Shown: positions 33,976-42,336 of the stretch, piece after piece
Layout: each line of letters begins with the position of its first letter
Position numbering within the stretch: position 1 is the stretch's first letter
Assembly (NCBI GenBank): GCA_036387415.1
Contig: DASVTU010000019.1
Location: forward strand, 496,001 to 560,000
Direction: 5' to 3'
DNA: 64,000 bases
DNA from: DASVTU01 sp036387415
Lineage (GTDB): Bacteria > Acidobacteriota > Blastocatellia > Pyrinomonadales > Pyrinomonadaceae
Position numbers and translations under genes: made by a program
Notes under the pieces: model-generated
Databases searched by the model: none
Seen by the model: only the letters and a program-made list of their open reading frames with translations
What the model was told of the DNA's origin: nothing

Positions 33976-36708
33976 ATGCTTATGCGTTCTTCTCTAACGA
34001 GTTTTCTTGACGATTACGCGGCGCGTGGTGCGGAGACGGCGTTTGCCACGCGGCGTGGTTTGCGGGTGGTGCGTTGGTCTTACGCGCGTGTGGCGGAGAC
34101 GGCGCACAGGTTTGCGCGCGAACTCGCGGCGCGCGGCATCGTGCGTGGCGACCGCGTGTTGTTCTGGGCGGAGAATAGTCCTGAATGGGTGGCGGCGTTT
34201 TTCGGTTGTGCGCTCGGCGGAGTCATCGTCGTGCCGCTCGACGTGGAGAGCGCGCCGGATTTTGTCTCGCGTGTACAGCAACAGACGGAGGCGAAACTTC
34301 TGCTCGTCGGCGGTCACGACGGGCAAAGTCGCATCGAAGGCGCGTCGGGGTCGTTGCCGCTGTTGCGTCTCGAAGAGTTGAGCGAAGTGGTGGCGCGACA
34401 CGCCGCTGCGCCGCTTGAGAATGAGGACATCGAGGCCGATGCGATTCTGGAAATCATCTACACGTCGGGGACGACCGCCGAGCCGCGCGGCGTGTGTCTG
34501 ACGCATGGCAACATCCTCGCCAACCTCGCGCCGTTGGAGAAGGAGATGGAGAAATACCGTCGTTGGGAGCGCCTCACGGTGCATCCCCTGCGCTTTCTCA
34601 ATCTGCTTCCGCTCAGCCACGTCTTCGGGCAGTTCATGGGCATCTTCGTGCCGCAACTGCTCGGCGGCGAAGTTCATTTTCACGACTCTTTGAACCCTTC
34701 CGAAATCATCAACGCAGTGAAGCAGCGACGCATCTCCGTCGTCGTTACGGTGCCCCGACTGCTCGACACCCTGCGCGACTCAATCGAACGCGATTACGCA
34801 TCGCGCGGCGCGACGGAAGAATTTAAGCGCACACTCACGGCGGCGAAAAAGTGGCACTGGATGCGGCGTTGGTGGGTCTTCCGACGCATTCATGGACGCT
34901 TCGGCTGGAAGTTTTGGGCGTTCATTTCGGGCGGCGCGGCGCTGTCCGCCGAGACTGAATCCTTCTGGCAACGCGCGGGCTTCCTCGTCCTTCAAGGCTA
35001 CGGCATGACGGAGACGGCATCGCTCATCAGTGTCAATCACCCGTTCAAGGCGGGGCGCGGTTCGGTCGGCAAGTCGCTGCCGGGGCACGAAGTGAAGTTG
35101 GACGAGAGCGGAGAGATTCTGGTGCGCGGAGCAAACGTTTCGCCGGGTTACTGGCGGCGCGGCGTCGAGCCGCTGACCGACGCGGAAGGATGGTTGCGGA
35201 CGGGCGACCTCGGCACGCAGGACGCGGCGGGCAACATCTATTTCAAGGGACGCAAGAAGGATGTGATTGTCACCGCCGCCGGACTCAACATCCACCCCGA
35301 AGACCTTGAGGCCGCATTGAATCGGCAACCCGAAGTGCGTCTGAGCGCGGTCGTCGGCGTCGAAGGAGCGCGCGGGTCGGAGCCGTTGGCCGTCTTGATT
35401 CTGCGCGACGAACGTGCGGATGCCGCGCAAGCCATCACACGCGCTAACAGTGAACTGGCACGCCATCAACAGATACGCCACTGGTACGTCTGGGCGGACA
35501 CCGACTTCCCGCGCACGCCGACGCACAAAGTTCGCAAACGCGACATCCTCGCCAAGATTCAACGCGAAACGGCGAAAGCGCGTAACGGAGAAAACGGAAA
35601 GAGCGCGGGTGGCGCGCAAGACGGCAGAGGAAACGGAAGGGGTCAAAACTTTGACGCATTCACGCCGGATGCATCCGCGCGAATCTCCGATGCGTCGCAC
35701 GTCGCTGCGGATACGGCTGCTGATACGTCGCACGTCGCTCAGGCTCAATCCGTCGCTGCTTCGTCGTCATCAGCCGTTCTCGATGAAGTAATACGTGTGA
35801 GCGGCGAGGCGCCTGCGCGTGTCGATGCGTCGTCGAATCTGGCGACCGATTTGAAACTCGATTCGCTCGGTCGCGTCGAACTCTTGAGCGCGCTCGAAGA
35901 CCGCTACCAAGTCGAGATTGACGAAGCCTCCTTCACGGCGGCCACCACGCTCGGCGATATCGAAAAGATTATTCACGAAGGCACGGGCGGCGAAGTCGCC
36001 AACGCCGCGTCGCGTTACCCTTACCCGGAATGGGCGCAGCGTTTCCCTATTACGTGGCTCCGGCTTGCACTCTTTTATCTCATGGCGTTGCCGATTACGC
36101 GCCTCCTCTGTTGGGTGCGCGTGCGCGGCAAAGAACATCTGAGTGAACTACAAAATCGCCCCGCTCTGTTCATCTCGAACCACATCACATACTTCGACCA
36201 CGCGTTGATTCTTTCGGCGCTGCCCGGAAACTACAGGCGCAGCCTCGCGATTGCGATGGAGGGCGAACGTCTGCGCCACTGGCGCAATCCTCCCGCCGCG
36301 ACCGAATGGTGGAGGCGACTACGTTGGCTCGCGCAGTATTATCTGGTCATCACTTTCTTCAACACTTTTCCTCTGCCGCAAAAGAGCGGTTTTCGTCGCA
36401 GCTTTTCCTACGCGGGCGAGTCGGTCGATAGAGGCTACAGCGTCCTTGTGTTTCCCGAAGGCACGCGCACAGAGCACGGCGGCCTCAATCCCTTCATGCG
36501 CGGTACGGGTCTGCTTGCGTCGAAGTTGAACGTCCCGGTCGTGCCCGTGCGTATCGACGGACTCTCCGAACTCAAACTGCGCGGGCGACGCGGGTTCGCT
36601 TTGCCGTGGACGGTCACGGTGAAGTTCGGCGAGCCGGTCAGTTTCGCTGCCGACGACGACCCCGCGCTTATCACCAGCGAAATGGAGCGACGCGTCGCCG
36701 CTCTCTGA
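33976..36708 (+). CDS. Fusion of AMP-forming acyl synthetase, acyl carrier protein and PlsC-type acyltransferase
   Basis: The product has 910 residues. Residues 1-540 are an acyl-adenylating ligase with YTSGTTAEPRGVCLTHGN, GYGMTETAS, TGDLG and GRKKDVIVTAAG. A Ser/Ala/Thr linker leads to a carrier domain (about 605-675) with the phosphopantetheine Ser in LKLDSLGRVELL. A hydrophobic segment (LRLALFYLMALPITRLLCW) precedes a 1-acylglycerol-3-phosphate acyltransferase domain with NHITYFDH and FPEGTRT. A fatty acid would be activated, loaded onto the tethered carrier and passed to a lysolipid at the membrane. E. coli Aas has only two of these modules in the reverse order. ATG 33976 or ATG 33982 may start it. 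Confidence 0.9.
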   Translation: MLMRSSLTSFLDDYAARGAETAFATRRGLRVVRWSYARVAETAHRFARELAARGIVRGDRVLFWAENSPEWVAAFFGCALGGVIVVPLDVESAPDFVSRVQQQTEAKLLLVGGHDGQSRIEGASGSLPLLRLEELSEVVARHAAAPLENEDIEADAILEIIYTSGTTAEPRGVCLTHGNILANLAPLEKEMEKYRRWERLTVHPLRFLNLLPLSHVFGQFMGIFVPQLLGGEVHFHDSLNPSEIINAVKQRRISVVVTVPRLLDTLRDSIERDYASRGATEEFKRTLTAAKKWHWMRRWWVFRRIHGRFGWKFWAFISGGAALSAETESFWQRAGFLVLQGYGMTETASLISVNHPFKAGRGSVGKSLPGHEVKLDESGEILVRGANVSPGYWRRGVEPLTDAEGWLRTGDLGTQDAAGNIYFKGRKKDVIVTAAGLNIHPEDLEAALNRQPEVRLSAVVGVEGARGSEPLAVLILRDERADAAQAITRANSELARHQQIRHWYVWADTDFPRTPTHKVRKRDILAKIQRETAKARNGENGKSAGGAQDGRGNGRGQNFDAFTPDASARISDASHVAADTAADTSHVAQAQSVAASSSSAVLDEVIRVSGEAPARVDASSNLATDLKLDSLGRVELLSALEDRYQVEIDEASFTAATTLGDIEKIIHEGTGGEVANAASRYPYPEWAQRFPITWLRLALFYLMALPITRLLCWVRVRGKEHLSELQNRPALFISNHITYFDHALILSALPGNYRRSLAIAMEGERLRHWRNPPAATEWWRRLRWLAQYYLVITFFNTFPLPQKSGFRRSFSYAGESVDRGYSVLVFPEGTRTEHGGLNPFMRGTGLLASKLNVPVVPVRIDGLSELKLRGRRGFALPWTVTVKFGEPVSFAADDDPALITSEMERRVAAL

Positions 36709-36960
36709 ACGCGTCATGTGTCGGTGAACAAACTGCTGACCAGACCGCCGCTCTGACATTTGACCCCTTCGGATATGCGTCGTGATAGTCGCGCCTCCGC
36801 ATGTTGCTTTGACACCCTTTCCGCCGCTTTGTTACGCTCCACGGCGTTCCTTTAATGCGATGCCTTGCTCGCGGCTCGCGCGGGGCGGTGTGCATCTCAT
36901 GACGGACGAGACAGCAGAGGCGCGTCCGCCGCGCTCCCCAGAAACTAGCCGAACCGATTC

Positions 36961-38079
36961 ATGCTTTATCGCAACATTCTGCGTCCGTTACTTTTTCGTC
37001 TGCCGCCCGAAACGGTTCACGAAATGGCGTTGCACACGCTGTCGGTCACGCTCTCTCTGCCGCGCCTGCGTCGCTTCGTCGCACGACGCTACCGACGCGC
37101 TCCTTTCGGAGAACTCCGTCGTTTCGGTCTGCGATTCGACAATCCCGTCGGGCTGGCGGCGGGCTTCGACAAAAATGGTACGGTCGCGGAGGCTTTGGCG
37201 GCACTCGGTTTCGGCTTCGTCGAAGTAGGCACGGTGACGCATCTCGCGCAGGAGGGCAACCCGCAACCGCGTCTCTTTCGTCTCTCGCTTGACCGCGCGC
37301 TCGTCAATCGTCAAGGGTTCAACAACGAAGGCGCGGCGGCGATGGCGGCGCGTCTGGCACGTCGTCGCCCCGATTGCGTACTCGGCATCAACATCGGCAA
37401 GAGTCGCGCGGTTGCCATCGAAGATGCGATAGCGGATTATCTATCGAGCTTCGAGACGGTTTACCCGCACGCCGACTACATCACCGTGAACGTCAGTTCG
37501 CCCAACACGCCGCGCCTGCGCGAACTGCAACGCGCAGACCGTCTCGCGGCTTTGCTCGGCGCGCTCCAACAACGAAACCGCGAGCTTTCGCAAGCCGCCG
37601 CGCGCACGACGTTGCTGCCGTTGCTCGTCAAAGTCGCGCCTGATTTGAACGAACAGGAACGCGAGACGATTGTTGACGCGGCGGTGCGTGCGGGTGTCGC
37701 CGGAATCATCGCCACGAATACGACGACGAGTCGCGCGGGTTTGCATACGCCTTCGCGCGTGGTCGCGGACTGCGGCGAAGGTGGATTGAGCGGCGCGCCC
37801 CTGCGTGCGCGCTCGACGGAGATGGTGGCCGCGCTCTATCGTCTGACGCGTGGTTCGCTCCCCATCGTCGGCGTCGGCGGCATCTTCAATGCGGCGGATG
37901 CGTGGGAGAAGATTTCTGCGGGCGCGAGCCTTGTGCAACTCTACACGGGACTTGTTTATGAAGGCGTCGATGTCGTGCGCCGCATCAATGATGGACTGGC
38001 GGAGATTGTCGGCCAGAACGGTTTTCGTTCGCTCGACGAAGCCGTCGGATGTCGCGCCACAGAACTCGCCGTCGCATAA
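36961..38079 (+). CDS. pyrD: Dihydroorotate dehydrogenase (quinone type)
   Basis: The 372-residue protein is class 2: an N-terminal hydrophobic helix, FMN-binding NPVGLAAGFDKNG, NRQGFNNEGA, the catalytic Ser region NVSSPNTPRLREL, KVAPDLNEQE and the FMN loop VGGIFNAADAWEKI. It oxidises dihydroorotate and passes electrons to quinone in the inner membrane. pyrF follows on the same strand 38 bases after the stop. The pyrR-B-C operon lies 4 kb away on the other strand. Confidence 0.95.
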   Translation: MLYRNILRPLLFRLPPETVHEMALHTLSVTLSLPRLRRFVARRYRRAPFGELRRFGLRFDNPVGLAAGFDKNGTVAEALAALGFGFVEVGTVTHLAQEGNPQPRLFRLSLDRALVNRQGFNNEGAAAMAARLARRRPDCVLGINIGKSRAVAIEDAIADYLSSFETVYPHADYITVNVSSPNTPRLRELQRADRLAALLGALQQRNRELSQAAARTTLLPLLVKVAPDLNEQERETIVDAAVRAGVAGIIATNTTTSRAGLHTPSRVVADCGEGGLSGAPLRARSTEMVAALYRLTRGSLPIVGVGGIFNAADAWEKISAGASLVQLYTGLVYEGVDVVRRINDGLAEIVGQNGFRSLDEAVGCRATELAVA

Positions 38080-38117
38080 ACGTTGATGAATTACACTTTG
38101 AGGCAGGTGACAAAAGT

Positions 38118-38879
38118 TTGACTAATGAAGCCGTAAAGGAACCGACAAGCGTTTCCGTGAGAGACAAACTAATCGTCGCGCTCGACGTGGAGACCGAGCA
38201 GCGTGCGCGCGAAATCTTCGACGCGTTGCGCGGGCAGGTCGGGATGTTCAAAATCGGCTCGCAGCTTTTCACCGCCGCCGGGCCGCGCGTCGTGCGTGAG
38301 ATCGTCGGCGCGGGCGAACGCGTGTTTCTCGATTTGAAATTTCACGACATTCCGAATACGGTGGCCGCCGCGAGCCGTGAAGCCGTACGCCTCGGCGTTT
38401 CGCTTTTCAACGTCCATGCAGCGGGCGGAAGCGAGATGATGCGTCGCGCCGCCGAAGCGACGACGGAAACTTCCGCGCGTGAAGGACTCGCGCGCCCGCG
38501 CGTGATTGCCGTGACGGTACTGACCAGCGCCGACGCCGCGACGCTCGCGGAAATCGGCATCGACACGGACACTACCTCGACGGCGCAACACGTCACGTCG
38601 CTGGCGCGGCTCGCATCTGCGGCGGGTTTGGATGGCGTCGTCGCGTCGCCGCATGAAATCGGGTTGGTGCGCGAAGCAGTCGGAACGAGAGATTTTTTGA
38701 TAGTGACGCCGGGTGTGCGTCCCGCGTCGGTCGCACACGACGACCAGAAACGCGTAATGACACCCGCCGAAGCAGTTCGTGCCGGAGCGGATTATCTCGT
38801 CATCGGTCGCGCCGTGCTCAATGCGTCCGACCCTTCGCGCGCCATTGCGGAGATTGTCGAAGAAATGGAAAGGCCATGA
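38118..38879 (+). CDS. pyrF: Orotidine 5-phosphate decarboxylase
   Basis: This 253-residue enzyme has LIVALDVET, the catalytic block DLKFHDIPNTV (Lys and Asp), GVVASPHE and TPGVRPA, with phosphate-binding VIGRAVLNASDP. It makes UMP. The start is uncertain: TTG 38118 has GAGGCAGGTG 7 bases upstream and is preferred; GTG 38157 would begin exactly at the conserved domain, and ATG 38049 would overlap pyrD by 31 bases. Its stop codon TGA begins a heptamer-type repeat. Confidence 0.92.
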   Translation: MTNEAVKEPTSVSVRDKLIVALDVETEQRAREIFDALRGQVGMFKIGSQLFTAAGPRVVREIVGAGERVFLDLKFHDIPNTVAAASREAVRLGVSLFNVHAAGGSEMMRRAAEATTETSAREGLARPRVIAVTVLTSADAATLAEIGIDTDTTSTAQHVTSLARLASAAGLDGVVASPHEIGLVREAVGTRDFLIVTPGVRPASVAHDDQKRVMTPAEAVRAGADYLVIGRAVLNASDPSRAIAEIVEEMERP

Positions 38880-39043
38880 GCGTTAGCTGTAAGCTGTGAA
38901 CAGTCAAAGAAAAACTGAATAATGTAGATGAAGTGCGAACGGCTGATGGTGTGAAGTTGAAAGTTAAATCTCGAAGTTGAAATTTGAAAGTTTTGAGCGG
39001 TGGTTTTTCTGTCGGCTGACCGCTTACTGCTTACTATTCTGTG
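38878..39043. repeat. Heptamer-periodic repeat between pyrF and the hydrolase gene
   Basis: Words such as GCTGTAA GCTGTGA and GAAGTTG AAAGTTA on the left face ACCGCTT ACTGCTT on the right. It starts at the pyrF stop and ends 4 bases before the next ATG. Confidence 0.7.
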
Positions 39044-39047
39044 ATGT

Positions 39048-39785
39048 ATGTCGGTTGAGTATCAAATTCAGGGAAGCGGCCCGCCTTTAGTTTATGTTTC
39101 GGGGCTGGAGGGTTCGGGCAAACTTTTCTATAAACAGTCGGACGATCTGGCGCGCGATCACACGGTCATTACTTTTCCGTTGCGCGGCGACGGTCGCTAT
39201 TCGATGGAAGAACTGGTTGACGACCTCCATTGGGTTGTGCGCGAGACGGGTTTTGAAAGTGTTACGGTGCTCGGCGAATCGTTCGGCGGGTTGCTGTCGA
39301 TGGCGACGGCGCTCGCTCATCCGCGTCTGTTTGAGCGCATGATTCTCGTTAACACTTTTCCATTTTTTACGCAGCGTGCCAAAATCAAACTCGGCGTCGT
39401 GCTCTTTTCAAATTTGCCGTACGTCTTCATGAAGGCGCACCGGACGAGGGCGGCGCGGCGCGTACTGTTTAGTCCCGACGTGCAGGAAGAAGACCGTCGT
39501 CTCTTCCGCGAACATACGCGTGTCGTGCCGCGCGAGGGCTACGTTTCGCGCATGCGAATCATCCGCGATACGGACATACGCCAACGCCTGCATGAGATTG
39601 ATGTGCCGACGCTGGTCGTGGCGGGGACGGCTGACCGCTTGCTTGATAGCGTCGGTGCGGCGAAACTGATGGTCGAACGTTTGCCGCGCGCGCGTCTCAA
39701 GTTGCTCGAAGGCACGGGACATCTCGCGTTGATTTCCCAACGCGTGCGCGTGCGCGATTGGCTCGCGGAGTTTGCCGACATCTGA
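39048..39785 (+). CDS. Alpha/beta hydrolase
   Basis: The 245-residue protein has the nucleophile elbow GESFGG (about 83-88), an N-terminal PPLVYVSGLEGSGKLFYKQ strand with oxyanion-hole residues, TLVVAGTADRLLD with the acid and EGTGHLAL with the His. The substrate cannot be told. It is separated from pyrF by a repeat and could be cotranscribed. The ATG follows GTGATGT without a strong ribosome site. Confidence 0.88.
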   Translation: MSVEYQIQGSGPPLVYVSGLEGSGKLFYKQSDDLARDHTVITFPLRGDGRYSMEELVDDLHWVVRETGFESVTVLGESFGGLLSMATALAHPRLFERMILVNTFPFFTQRAKIKLGVVLFSNLPYVFMKAHRTRAARRVLFSPDVQEEDRRLFREHTRVVPREGYVSRMRIIRDTDIRQRLHEIDVPTLVVAGTADRLLDSVGAAKLMVERLPRARLKLLEGTGHLALISQRVRVRDWLAEFADI

Positions 39786-39920
39786 TTTTTGATGGGAGCT
39801 TTGGGAACGGCGGAGGCGCGTGCGCGTGTAAAGACGAGCCGGAGCGCGTCTTCTCGCCGTCTGACAAGTGCGCTCGACATAAGTTGTTGACGCACACGAA
39901 TCTTGAGGGGAACTTTACTT

Positions 39921-41555
39921 TTGAAGAAACAATGGCTGCTCCTGCCGACGCTGCGGGTCGTCTTCTTTCTATCGCTGGCGCTCATGTCGGCGCGCGTCTC
40001 GATGCGCGCGCAGACCGTGAGCGAACCTGCCGCTACGAGCGTAGTCTCCCCTGCTCCGTACCGTGTCGGTGAGAAGTTGAGCTACAGCGTCTCGTTTTCA
40101 AATTTTCTAGAGGCCGCGCACCTTGAATTCTTCGTTGCCGCGCGTTCAACTACGGCGGGACGCGAAAGCGTCGAGTTGCGCGGGCACATCGAGACGACAG
40201 GCGTCGTGAGCGCCGCGCTCTACGCCGTCAACAACGACTACATCGCCTACGTCGAGCCGCAGACGGGTCTTCCCATTCGCACAGAACAGGTCATACGCGA
40301 AGGTGCGCGCACAGCCAACGCCGCACGCGACTACAATCAACCCGCGGGCGTCTCGGCCTTGCCCGCCGCGCGACAGAGAACCGTCAACGTCGCAGGCACT
40401 TATGATTTCGTCTCCGCGTTTTATCGTCTGCGCGCACTGCCGCTCGCGCAGGGCGCGGTCTATGCTTTGTCCGTGCAAGGCGCGTCGGAAACTTACGACG
40501 CGGAACTCCGCGTGACAGGGCGCGAACTGCTCAAGACCAACGTCGGCTCGGTCAACTCGCTCGTCACGGAAGTACGCGTGCCGCGCAATCCTGTCGTCAA
40601 TAACTATCGAATTCGCATCTATTTCAGCGACGACGAACGCCACATTCCCGTGCTCATCACGGCGCAGCATCCGTCGGGCGAGATTCGTGCAGAGATTGCC
40701 AGCGCGGATTTCGTCAGCGAAGTCGCCCGGCCGCTGATTGCCGACACTCCCGCTATTCCCGCCAATCCGCGCCCGACCCCGACGCGCGTGCTTCCCGGCG
40801 TACCTCAGCCGCTTCCTGGGATGACGCCCGATGTCGGTCGAACCGATGGCGCGACTGGCGTCGGCAGCGCCGCCGACACGCCGCGCGACTTGCCCTTCTC
40901 CGTCGGTGAACAACTGAATTTCACTTTCTTTCTTGGCAACACGCAACAACCCGTCGGCACCGCCGCGCTTCAAGTGCGTGCGCGTGCGCGGTATTTCAAC
41001 CGCGACGGGCTTTTGCTCAGTTCCGTTATGTCCACATCGGGCACAGGACAGACGCTCTTTCCTGTCAGCGACCAGATTACTTCCTACGTCGATGCCACGT
41101 CGCTGCTTCCGTTTCGCTCCGAACTGCGCTTGCAGGAGGGACGACGCCGCGCGAATTGGACTGTGAGCGTTGACCAAGACAGGGGCACCGCCCTCTTTGA
41201 CGACGGCACGCGCCTCGAAATTCCCGTGGGCACACACGACCTCATCTCCGTGCTCTACGCGCTGCGTTCCTTCGACCTCACACCGCCCAAGCGCAACGCC
41301 GTCTCGCTCCTCATCAACAAACGCCCGCGCGCACTCTTTATCACGTCGCTCAGACGCCAAAACATCCAGTTAAACAATCAAAACATCCCCGCCGTCGAAT
41401 TATCGCTCGTCACGGACGACGCGCAGGGCGACCGCCTACAGATTCGCCTCTGGGTCAGCACCGACCGCCGCCGACTGCCCCTCCGTATTACGGCTGTCAC
41501 GCCCCTCGGCCCCGTCCGCGCCGACCTCGCCATCATCCCGCTTACTTCTCAATAA
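39921..41555 (+). CDS. Exported protein with two DUF3108-like domains
   Basis: The product has 544 residues with a signal peptide (KKQWLLLPTLRVVFFLSLALMSARVSMRAQ). Two copies of one beta-rich domain follow, beginning PYRVGEKLSYSVSF and PFSVGEQLNFTFFL, and each contains a TYDFVSAFYRLRALPL or THDLISVLYALRSFDL helix and a RIYFSDDERHIPV or RLWVSTDRRRLPL strand. A Pro/Thr linker (about 275-325) joins them. Many DUF3108 proteins are periplasmic with unknown role. TTG 39921 is preferred because GAGGGG lies 10 bases before it; a second TTG at 39903 is possible. Confidence 0.82.
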   Translation: MKKQWLLLPTLRVVFFLSLALMSARVSMRAQTVSEPAATSVVSPAPYRVGEKLSYSVSFSNFLEAAHLEFFVAARSTTAGRESVELRGHIETTGVVSAALYAVNNDYIAYVEPQTGLPIRTEQVIREGARTANAARDYNQPAGVSALPAARQRTVNVAGTYDFVSAFYRLRALPLAQGAVYALSVQGASETYDAELRVTGRELLKTNVGSVNSLVTEVRVPRNPVVNNYRIRIYFSDDERHIPVLITAQHPSGEIRAEIASADFVSEVARPLIADTPAIPANPRPTPTRVLPGVPQPLPGMTPDVGRTDGATGVGSAADTPRDLPFSVGEQLNFTFFLGNTQQPVGTAALQVRARARYFNRDGLLLSSVMSTSGTGQTLFPVSDQITSYVDATSLLPFRSELRLQEGRRRANWTVSVDQDRGTALFDDGTRLEIPVGTHDLISVLYALRSFDLTPPKRNAVSLLINKRPRALFITSLRRQNIQLNNQNIPAVELSLVTDDAQGDRLQIRLWVSTDRRRLPLRITAVTPLGPVRADLAIIPLTSQ

Positions 41556-41976
41556 ACCGCCGACACCCACCACCCATGCAAAAAAGTAAGCAACCGTCAT
41601 AAACCCAATAACCGCCAATAATTAACCGGAACCGCGGCAGACCGCAGAAGCGCGTCAAAGTTCGCTTTACGGTAGATTTCAGTGGATTACGTCTAAGAAA
41701 GTTTACCAATCAGCTTAGAGGCGTTGGTCAGAGACGGACCCATACAGGCAAAGCTCTCCCTCTCAAAAGCGGGCGCATCCTCTCTCAAAATTTGGTATGT
41801 TGAATAGAAATCAATACTTACATTCAAACCCTTAAATCTCAGTTAATTGAAATTGAAATTTATTTTCAACTAGGCTATAATTCTCATTCTCCTGCGGAGA
41901 AAGGCGCGCATGGAGGCTTCCGTCTTACTCTGATGAATCAATCATTGGTTTCAGACATTTGTGGTTAAATGAAGAG
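41556..41976. other. Intergenic region before feoA
   Basis: Apart from the feo promoter at 41853-41891 I see no gene or known RNA. The 300 bases after the DUF3108 gene have no good terminator. Confidence 0.4.
41853..41891 (+). promoter_or_regulatory. feoAB promoter with overlapping Fur-box-like sequence
   Basis: TTGAAA (41853-41858), exactly 17 bases, and a perfect TATAAT (41876-41881). On the minus strand 41875-41891 reads GAGAATGAGAATTATAG; its first 15 bases match 12 of the first 15 positions of the enterobacterial Fur box. A repressor bound there would cover the -10 box. Confidence 0.7.
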
Positions 41977-42267
41977 ATGAAAGAGTTTGCAAATAAGGAG
42001 AAGGAAGCAGGGACGACGAATCGACGCGTCGGCACAACGACGCTCGACGTGTTGCCGACGGGTTTGGCGGCGCGCGTTGTGGCGGTGGACGGCGAGGGCG
42101 CGGTGGCGCGTCGTCTGATGGAGATGGGCGTTGTGCCGGGCGCGCCCGTGCGTGTCATCAAGGCCGCGCCGCTCGGCGACCCGCTGGAAGTTCGCGTGCG
42201 CGGCTATCATCTCGCGCTCCGCCGCGCCGAAGCGCACACGATTATTGTCATACCCCGCGAATCGTAA
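41977..42267 (+). CDS. feoA: FeoA-type SH3 domain protein
   Basis: This 96-residue protein has the FeoA core LPTGLAARVVAVDGEGAVARRLMEMGVVPGAPVRVIKAAPLGDPLEVRVRGYHLALRRAEAHTI-type pattern, an SH3-like barrel that assists FeoB ferrous iron uptake. ATG 41977 is preferred; an upstream TTG at 41959 is in frame. The stop TAA (42265-42267) lies within a heptamer repeat that fills the gap to feoB. Confidence 0.92.
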   Translation: MKEFANKEKEAGTTNRRVGTTTLDVLPTGLAARVVAVDGEGAVARRLMEMGVVPGAPVRVIKAAPLGDPLEVRVRGYHLALRRAEAHTIIVIPRES

Positions 42268-42318
42268 ATCGTTAATCGTGATGAGAAGTTGTTAACTATC
42301 TACGATTTACCATCTACG
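42259..42318. repeat. Heptamer-periodic inverted repeat between feoA and feoB
   Basis: Left words TCGTAAA TCGTTAA (42262-42285) face right ATCTACGATTTACCATC (42298-42314). It supplies the feoA stop codon. Confidence 0.8.
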
Positions 42319-42336
42319 TTTGACCATTGCCGAAAA

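Noticed and set aside
40146..41360. 404-codon frame on the minus strand
   Set aside because: Antisense shadow of the DUF3108-like gene; composition is Arg/Ala/His-rich with no domain.
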